NCBI RefSeq assembly: GCF_900176515.1
Contig: NZ_FWXV01000003.1
Coordinates: 186,001 to 250,000, forward strand
Origin: Kibdelosporangium aridum
Lineage (GTDB): Bacteria; Actinomycetota; Actinomycetes; Mycobacteriales; Pseudonocardiaceae
Direction: 5' to 3'
Length of the DNA stretch: 64,000 nt
A model generated the notes under the pieces. It was not told where the DNA came from, searched no databases, and saw only the letters and a program-made list of their open reading frames with translations. A program made the translations under genes and the position numbers. Positions 60,183-64,000 of the stretch are shown piece after piece (the stretch's first letter is position 1; every line of letters starts with the position of its first letter).

Positions 60183-62075
60183 TCAGCCCAGGTGCCGTGC
60201 CCACCAGTCCAGCACCGCGTCGAACCGTTGCTTGCGGTGCCGTGGCTGGCCGGACCGGGTCAGTTCGTGTCCTTCCCCAGGGAACAGCAGGAATTCCACC
60301 GGGGTGCCCTGTTTGTGCAGCGCGACGAACATCCGTTGCGCCTGCTCGACCGGGCACCGCCAGTCGTGCTCGGAGTGCACGACCGCGAACGGGATCTTGA
60401 TCTGGTCCGCGTAGGTCAGCGGGCTGGTCTTGACCTGCGTCTCCCAGTCGGTGCTCACGTAGCAGTCGGTGAACGAGTAGCCGATGTCGGAGCTGCCTGT
60501 AAAGGAATCCCAAGCATTCACAGCACGTTCGCTCCACGCCGCACGAAAGCGCTGTCCGTGGTGCGCGGCCAGCCAACTGGTCATGAACCCGCCGTAGGAA
60601 CCGCCCATCACGCCGACACGTGACGCGTCCGCTTCGGGCAACGCCAACGCTGCGTCCAAAAGGGACAGTACGTCGTCCACGTCGACGGTGCCGAAGGCGT
60701 GCACGATGGCTTGGCCGTGAGCCTGGCCGTATCCGGTCGAACCGCGGGGGTTGGGCAGGATGACGAGATATCCGGCCGAGGCGTAGACCTGGGCTTCGTC
60801 GAAGAATCCCCAGCCGTGGTACGCGAACGGCCCACCGTGCACGGCAAGCAGCACGGGGTGCGGGCCAGGACCGTCCGGAAGCACGACCCAGCCGTGCGAT
60901 TCGTAGCCGTCCGGCGACTTGCCGGTGATCTCCCGGACCTCATGGACACCGCTTGCGCGCAAGGGTTCGGAAAAGTCCGCGAGCACCTTGTCCTCGAACA
61001 CCACGCATCCGGCGCTGTCCGGCGTGGAAAGCGCGACGGCCACACGTGATCCGTCGACCGCGAAAGCCTTGACCTTGCCGCGCGCGCCCGCCAGCAAAGT
61101 GGTCTCGGCCAACGTGATCGCCGACGCGGACAGCGGGATCTGCCGCAGTTCCGATGCACCCCGGTTGATGATCGAGACGAGCACCGACGAACCCACAAGT
61201 TGCGGGGCGACGCTCTCCTCACAGTCCACGGTCTCCACGTCGGTGAGCCGACGCGGAGCCTGCGGCTCGGTCAGATTCAGCGGCGCGGCCCAGACACCGG
61301 TGTTGACCGCGACGGCGTGGTCTCCGTCGAACTCGCGGCCGATGAACACCACGACGTCGTCGCCGACGTGAACGGAACGGGCGTCACCTGCCGTTTCGAT
61401 AACGACAACGGGCTGACCTCCAGCAACTGGCACGGCGTAGAGATTCTCGCGCTGGCTGGCTCGTTCACCCCAGTCCGCCTGGGCGGAGAAGATCAAGTGT
61501 GCACCGTCCGGTGTCCACGCGGGCGCACCGACATCGCAGGCACCATCGGTCAGTTCGGTCAGCTCGCCGGCCAGGTCGGTGACGAACAGGCGGACGCGCC
61601 GGTCGAACGTGAACCCGATGTCGTCCCACCGGTAGTCCAGCCTGGTGATGCGCCGGAACGGCTCGGCCGTGGCTTTGCCGTCCCGCTCATAGCGGCCCTC
61701 TTCGGCACGCCGTGCGGTAAAAGCGATCCTGGTCGAATCAGGCGACCACACCGGTGACTGCACACCGAGCGGGAGATCTGTCAGAGCACGCGCGTCGCCG
61801 CCGTCGGTCGGCTGGACGTACAGCTGCGGCGGGGCGCCTTCGGAGACCCGGCGCAGGAAGGCGACCCAGGTGCCGTCCGACGAGATCGCCGGGGAGAAGT
61901 CATGGTGACCGTGCGTCCACGGCCTGGTGCCCGCCCCATCGAGGGCCACGCGATGCAGGCCGCCACGGTAGGTGTTGCTGGACAAATCGGGGTGAGTCGC
62001 CGCTACCAGCAGCAACTCACCCCGAAGGCTGATCGAATCGATGGTCGTGAGCAGCTCGATGTCATCAGGGCGCAC
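60183..62075 (-). CDS. S9-family prolyl oligopeptidase/acylaminoacyl-peptidase-like protein
   Basis: A 630-residue cytosolic serine peptidase. Residues 1-360 form a beta-propeller (repeated Trp-Ser-Pro-Asp-Ser/Gly), and the C-terminal third is an alpha/beta-hydrolase with Ser493 in Gly-Gly-Ser-Tyr-Gly-Gly, an Asp in Ser-Glu-His-Asp-Trp-Arg-Cys-Pro and His in Gly-Glu-Gly-His-Glu-Leu. The start is GTG. It cleaves short peptides or acylated amino acids. It is convergent with the RES toxin gene, 10 bases apart. Confidence 0.95.
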   Translation of the reverse strand: MRPDDIELLTTIDSISLRGELLLVAATHPDLSSNTYRGGLHRVALDGAGTRPWTHGHHDFSPAISSDGTWVAFLRRVSEGAPPQLYVQPTDGGDARALTDLPLGVQSPVWSPDSTRIAFTARRAEEGRYERDGKATAEPFRRITRLDYRWDDIGFTFDRRVRLFVTDLAGELTELTDGACDVGAPAWTPDGAHLIFSAQADWGERASQRENLYAVPVAGGQPVVVIETAGDARSVHVGDDVVVFIGREFDGDHAVAVNTGVWAAPLNLTEPQAPRRLTDVETVDCEESVAPQLVGSSVLVSIINRGASELRQIPLSASAITLAETTLLAGARGKVKAFAVDGSRVAVALSTPDSAGCVVFEDKVLADFSEPLRASGVHEVREITGKSPDGYESHGWVVLPDGPGPHPVLLAVHGGPFAYHGWGFFDEAQVYASAGYLVILPNPRGSTGYGQAHGQAIVHAFGTVDVDDVLSLLDAALALPEADASRVGVMGGSYGGFMTSWLAAHHGQRFRAAWSERAVNAWDSFTGSSDIGYSFTDCYVSTDWETQVKTSPLTYADQIKIPFAVVHSEHDWRCPVEQAQRMFVALHKQGTPVEFLLFPGEGHELTRSGQPRHRKQRFDAVLDWWARHLG

Positions 62076-62129
62076 CCGCCCGACGCTACCTGATACTTAG
62101 CGAGGCTTACGACCGTCGGAACCTCGAGT

Positions 62130-63140
62130 TCAGCTGGACGTCGTAACCGATGACTCGGCTGACTCCTTGTTCTTGTCCCGCCGGGACTTGATCAGGCTCG
62201 CCACCGTGGTGATCGCCAGTACGCCGATGATGACGCTGAGCGAGACCGCGATGTTCGGCACCCACACGTCGAGGTGCTCGCCGCCGTTGATGAACGGCAG
62301 CTCGTTCGTGTGCAGGGCTTCCAGCACCAGCTTGACGCCGATGAACGCCAGGATCGCGGCGAGACCGATCTGCAGGTACACCAGCTTGTTGAGCAGACCG
62401 CCCAGCAGGAAGTACAGCTGCCGCAGACCCATCAGCGCGAACGCGTTGGCGGCGAAGACCAGGAACGGCTCCTTGGTCAGGCCGAAGATGGCAGGGATGG
62501 AGTCGACCGCGAAGAGCAGGTCAGCGGTGCCGATCGCGATCATCACGATGAACATCGGCGTGACCATGCGCTTGCCCGCGACCTTCACGAACGACCTGGC
62601 GCCGTGGTAGTCGTCGGTCACGGGGAGGAACTTGCGCGCCAGCTTGGTCGCGCCGTTCTCCTTGTATTCCTCTCCATCGTCGTCGTGGTTCGACTTGATG
62701 AACGTGTAAGCGGTGTAGATGAGGAACGCGCCGAACAGGTAGAACACCCAGCTGAACTCCGCGATGACCGCGGCGCCGAGCAGGATGAAGATACTGCGCA
62801 TGCCCAGGGCGAGCAGTATTCCGATCAGCAGCACCTTGTGCTGGTGGATCGCGGGCACCTTGAACGCACCCATGATCACCAGGAACACGAAGAGGTTGTC
62901 GACCGACAACGAGTACTCGGTGATGTAGCCGGCGAAGAACTCACCCGCTGGCTGACCACCGGCGAAGTACCAGAGGCCGAGTCCGAAAACGACGGCACAG
63001 GCGACGTAGAACGTCACCCACCTGGCGGCTTCACCAATGGTCACCTCATGTGGCTTGCGATCGACGATCACCAGATCTATAGCGAGCAGGATCAGAAGTC
63101 CTGCGATGGTCGCGATCCACAACCACGTGGGCACACTCAT
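62130..63140 (-). CDS. TerC-family membrane protein (manganese exporter-like)
   Basis: A 336-residue integral membrane protein of the TerC/Alx family with nine or so helices and the conserved acidic motifs Glu-Tyr-Ser-Leu-Ser-Val-Asp-Asn-Leu-Phe-Val-Phe and Ala-Val-Asp-Ser-Ile-Pro-Ala. Relatives export Mn2+ or help metal loading of exported proteins. The start is unambiguous: an exceptionally strong ribosome site, GGAGGTGATC, precedes the ATG. A yybP-ykoY-type riboswitch lies in the leader, matching a manganese role. Confidence 0.95.
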   Translation of the reverse strand: MSVPTWLWIATIAGLLILLAIDLVIVDRKPHEVTIGEAARWVTFYVACAVVFGLGLWYFAGGQPAGEFFAGYITEYSLSVDNLFVFLVIMGAFKVPAIHQHKVLLIGILLALGMRSIFILLGAAVIAEFSWVFYLFGAFLIYTAYTFIKSNHDDDGEEYKENGATKLARKFLPVTDDYHGARSFVKVAGKRMVTPMFIVMIAIGTADLLFAVDSIPAIFGLTKEPFLVFAANAFALMGLRQLYFLLGGLLNKLVYLQIGLAAILAFIGVKLVLEALHTNELPFINGGEHLDVWVPNIAVSLSVIIGVLAITTVASLIKSRRDKNKESAESSVTTSS

Positions 63141-63145
63141 TGATC

Positions 63146-63302
63146 ACCTCCGGATAGGCGGGCATAGCCGTCCAAACCGGAGGTCTCTTCCGCCAGTGCG
63201 CCACTGCGCACGGACCGACGGCGCCGGGCTCATTACCACTGCTCCCAGCGGTCGAGATCCGTGTTGACGACGCCGCCGCGAAGGAATACTCCCCTCCACA
63301 AC
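63146..63302 (-). promoter_or_regulatory. yybP-ykoY (Mn2+) riboswitch and expression platform of terC
   Basis: On the minus strand the leader contains GGAGGGGAGUA (about 63287-63297), the L1 core of the yybP-ykoY class, and GGAAGAGACCUCC further on, the L3/P1 3' part. GGAGG at 63293-63297 pairs with CCUCC at 63179-63183 to close P1. The P1 3' strand ACCUCCGG (63177-63184) is also perfectly complementary to CCGGAGGU (63146-63153), which is the ribosome site. This gives a simple switch: with Mn2+ bound P1 forms and the site is free; without it the site is masked. The switch details are inferred. Confidence 0.82.
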
Positions 63303-63463
63303 AGCCCTTATTGTCCCTATCGGTGTGCCCGAGCGCCAGACGGAGTCCCCCATCCGGTTGTTGTTCTTGGTCACATCGCCCAAACGGCCGCCTCGGGAAT
63401 AGCCACCCGGTCACCGTCAGCGAGTTCTCAGCTTCGTTCCAATACGGTTCGCAGGTGCCCCGA

Positions 63464-64000
63464 ATGTCCAAAACCCAGCTCCGCTGGCTGGCGCTCACGC
63501 TGGCCGCCGCGATAGTCGCGGCCGGAGCCCTGATCTGGGTCAACAGCGGGTCGGACGGCCCTCGGATCGTCACCGAGGACCGCATGATCGCGACCCCAGG
63601 CGCCCAGCTCGACACCACTCTTTACCTGCCGGAGCAGACTCCGGCCCCCGCCGTGCTCGTCGCGCACGGGTTCGGCGGTAGCAAGGAAAGCGTCGACGGC
63701 GACGCCCGTGAACTGGCTCAGCGGGGCTTTGTGGTGCTGACGTGGTCGGCACGCGGCTTCGGCCGCAGCACCGGTCAGATCGCGCTGAACGCGCCGGACG
63801 CCGAAGTCGCCGACGTGAGCAGGCTGATCGACGCGCTCGCCCAGCGTCCCGAGGTGGAAAAGGACGGTGACAATCCTTCTGGGCAAGACCCCAAGGTCGG
63901 GATCACCGGCGGGTCGTACGGTGGTGCGATCTCGTTGCTGGCGGCCGGATACGACAAACGTATCGACGCGCTGGCCCCGGTGATCACGTACAACGACCTC
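63464..64000 (+). CDS. Exported alpha/beta-hydrolase (CocE/S15-like), 5' part only
   Basis: The frame is open to the window end (179 codons seen). An N-terminal hydrophobic signal or anchor (Leu-Ala-Leu-Thr-Leu-Ala-Ala-Ala-Ile-Val-Ala-Ala-Gly-Ala-Leu-Ile) is followed by a hydrolase core: Val-Ala-His-Gly-Phe-Gly-Gly-Ser oxyanion loop, Ala-Arg-Gly-Phe-Gly-Arg-Ser, and the nucleophile elbow Gly-Gly-Ser-Tyr-Gly-Gly. The layout fits X-prolyl dipeptidyl-peptidase/CocE-type enzymes. Start ATG 63464; an upstream GTG at 63455 is possible. It is divergent from terC. Confidence 0.88.
   Translation, partial: MSKTQLRWLALTLAAAIVAAGALIWVNSGSDGPRIVTEDRMIATPGAQLDTTLYLPEQTPAPAVLVAHGFGGSKESVDGDARELAQRGFVVLTWSARGFGRSTGQIALNAPDAEVADVSRLIDALAQRPEVEKDGDNPSGQDPKVGITGGSYGGAISLLAAGYDKRIDALAPVITYNDL

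Overview
The window is high-GC DNA from a filamentous actinomycete, most likely of the order Pseudonocardiales. The pointers are strong G/C bias at third codon positions, many GTG starts, short intergenic gaps with 4-base start/stop overlaps, a geosmin synthase, Tat and lipoprotein exports, ECF sigma factors with SnoaL-like tails, and many TetR/LysR/LacI regulators. No rRNA, tRNA, CRISPR array, transposase or integrase was seen. The species cannot be named from sequence alone.

Layout. 0.2-6.5 kb: a membrane protein, a secreted M15-type peptidase, a DUF418 membrane protein, a NarL-type two-component pair, a DinB protein and an ECF sigma factor. 6.4-12.7 kb (minus strand): a flavin monooxygenase-like gene preceded by a tight four-gene cassette (PD-(D/E)XK nuclease-like, a protein with a possible OB-fold end, a winged-helix protein, and a double ATPase with a HerA-like C-terminal half). 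It looks like an undescribed DNA-processing or anti-phage system and is the main discovery candidate. 13-27.3 kb: housekeeping and accessory metabolism, including an LtaS-like phosphatase/sulfatase, RNase HI, SDRs, VOC proteins, geosmin synthase, a second SnoaL-tailed ECF sigma factor and LipB. 27.3-31.1 kb: a 1038-residue candidate toxin or contractile-injection cargo with an overlapping zinc-ribbon gene. 31.2-36.7 kb: two MFS transporters, a Cas2-fold SinR-like protein, a small secreted protein and a GH28 polygalacturonase. 36.7-40 kb: a divergent alpha/beta hydrolase and caspase-NTPase-TPR pair, a candidate conflict system, with a frameshift near the caspase gene's end. 40-42.8 kb: a coupled glycosyltransferase, methyltransferase and prenyltransferase-like triad. 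42.8-47.3 kb: a beta-propeller protein, a bacterial nitric oxide synthase and a nucleotidyltransferase.

47.3-58.1 kb is a coherent sugar regulon. A LacI regulator lies divergent to an L-fucose/L-arabinose-type isomerase plus FGGY kinase, and further along is an operon for an RbsABC-like importer and a secreted GH172 (DUF2961) enzyme. The same operator motif sits before both operons. GH172, FucI-like isomerase and FGGY kinase together suggest scavenging of D-arabinose (for example from actinobacterial arabinan) through D-ribulose; this is inference. The gap between the two operons holds decayed gene pieces and a repeated non-coding element.

58.1-64 kb: a frameshifted ASCH-domain gene, a RES/Xre-type toxin-antitoxin pair, an S9 peptidase, a TerC transporter under a yybP-ykoY-type manganese riboswitch whose Shine-Dalgarno sequence can pair with the switch, and the 5' part of an exported alpha/beta hydrolase running off the window.
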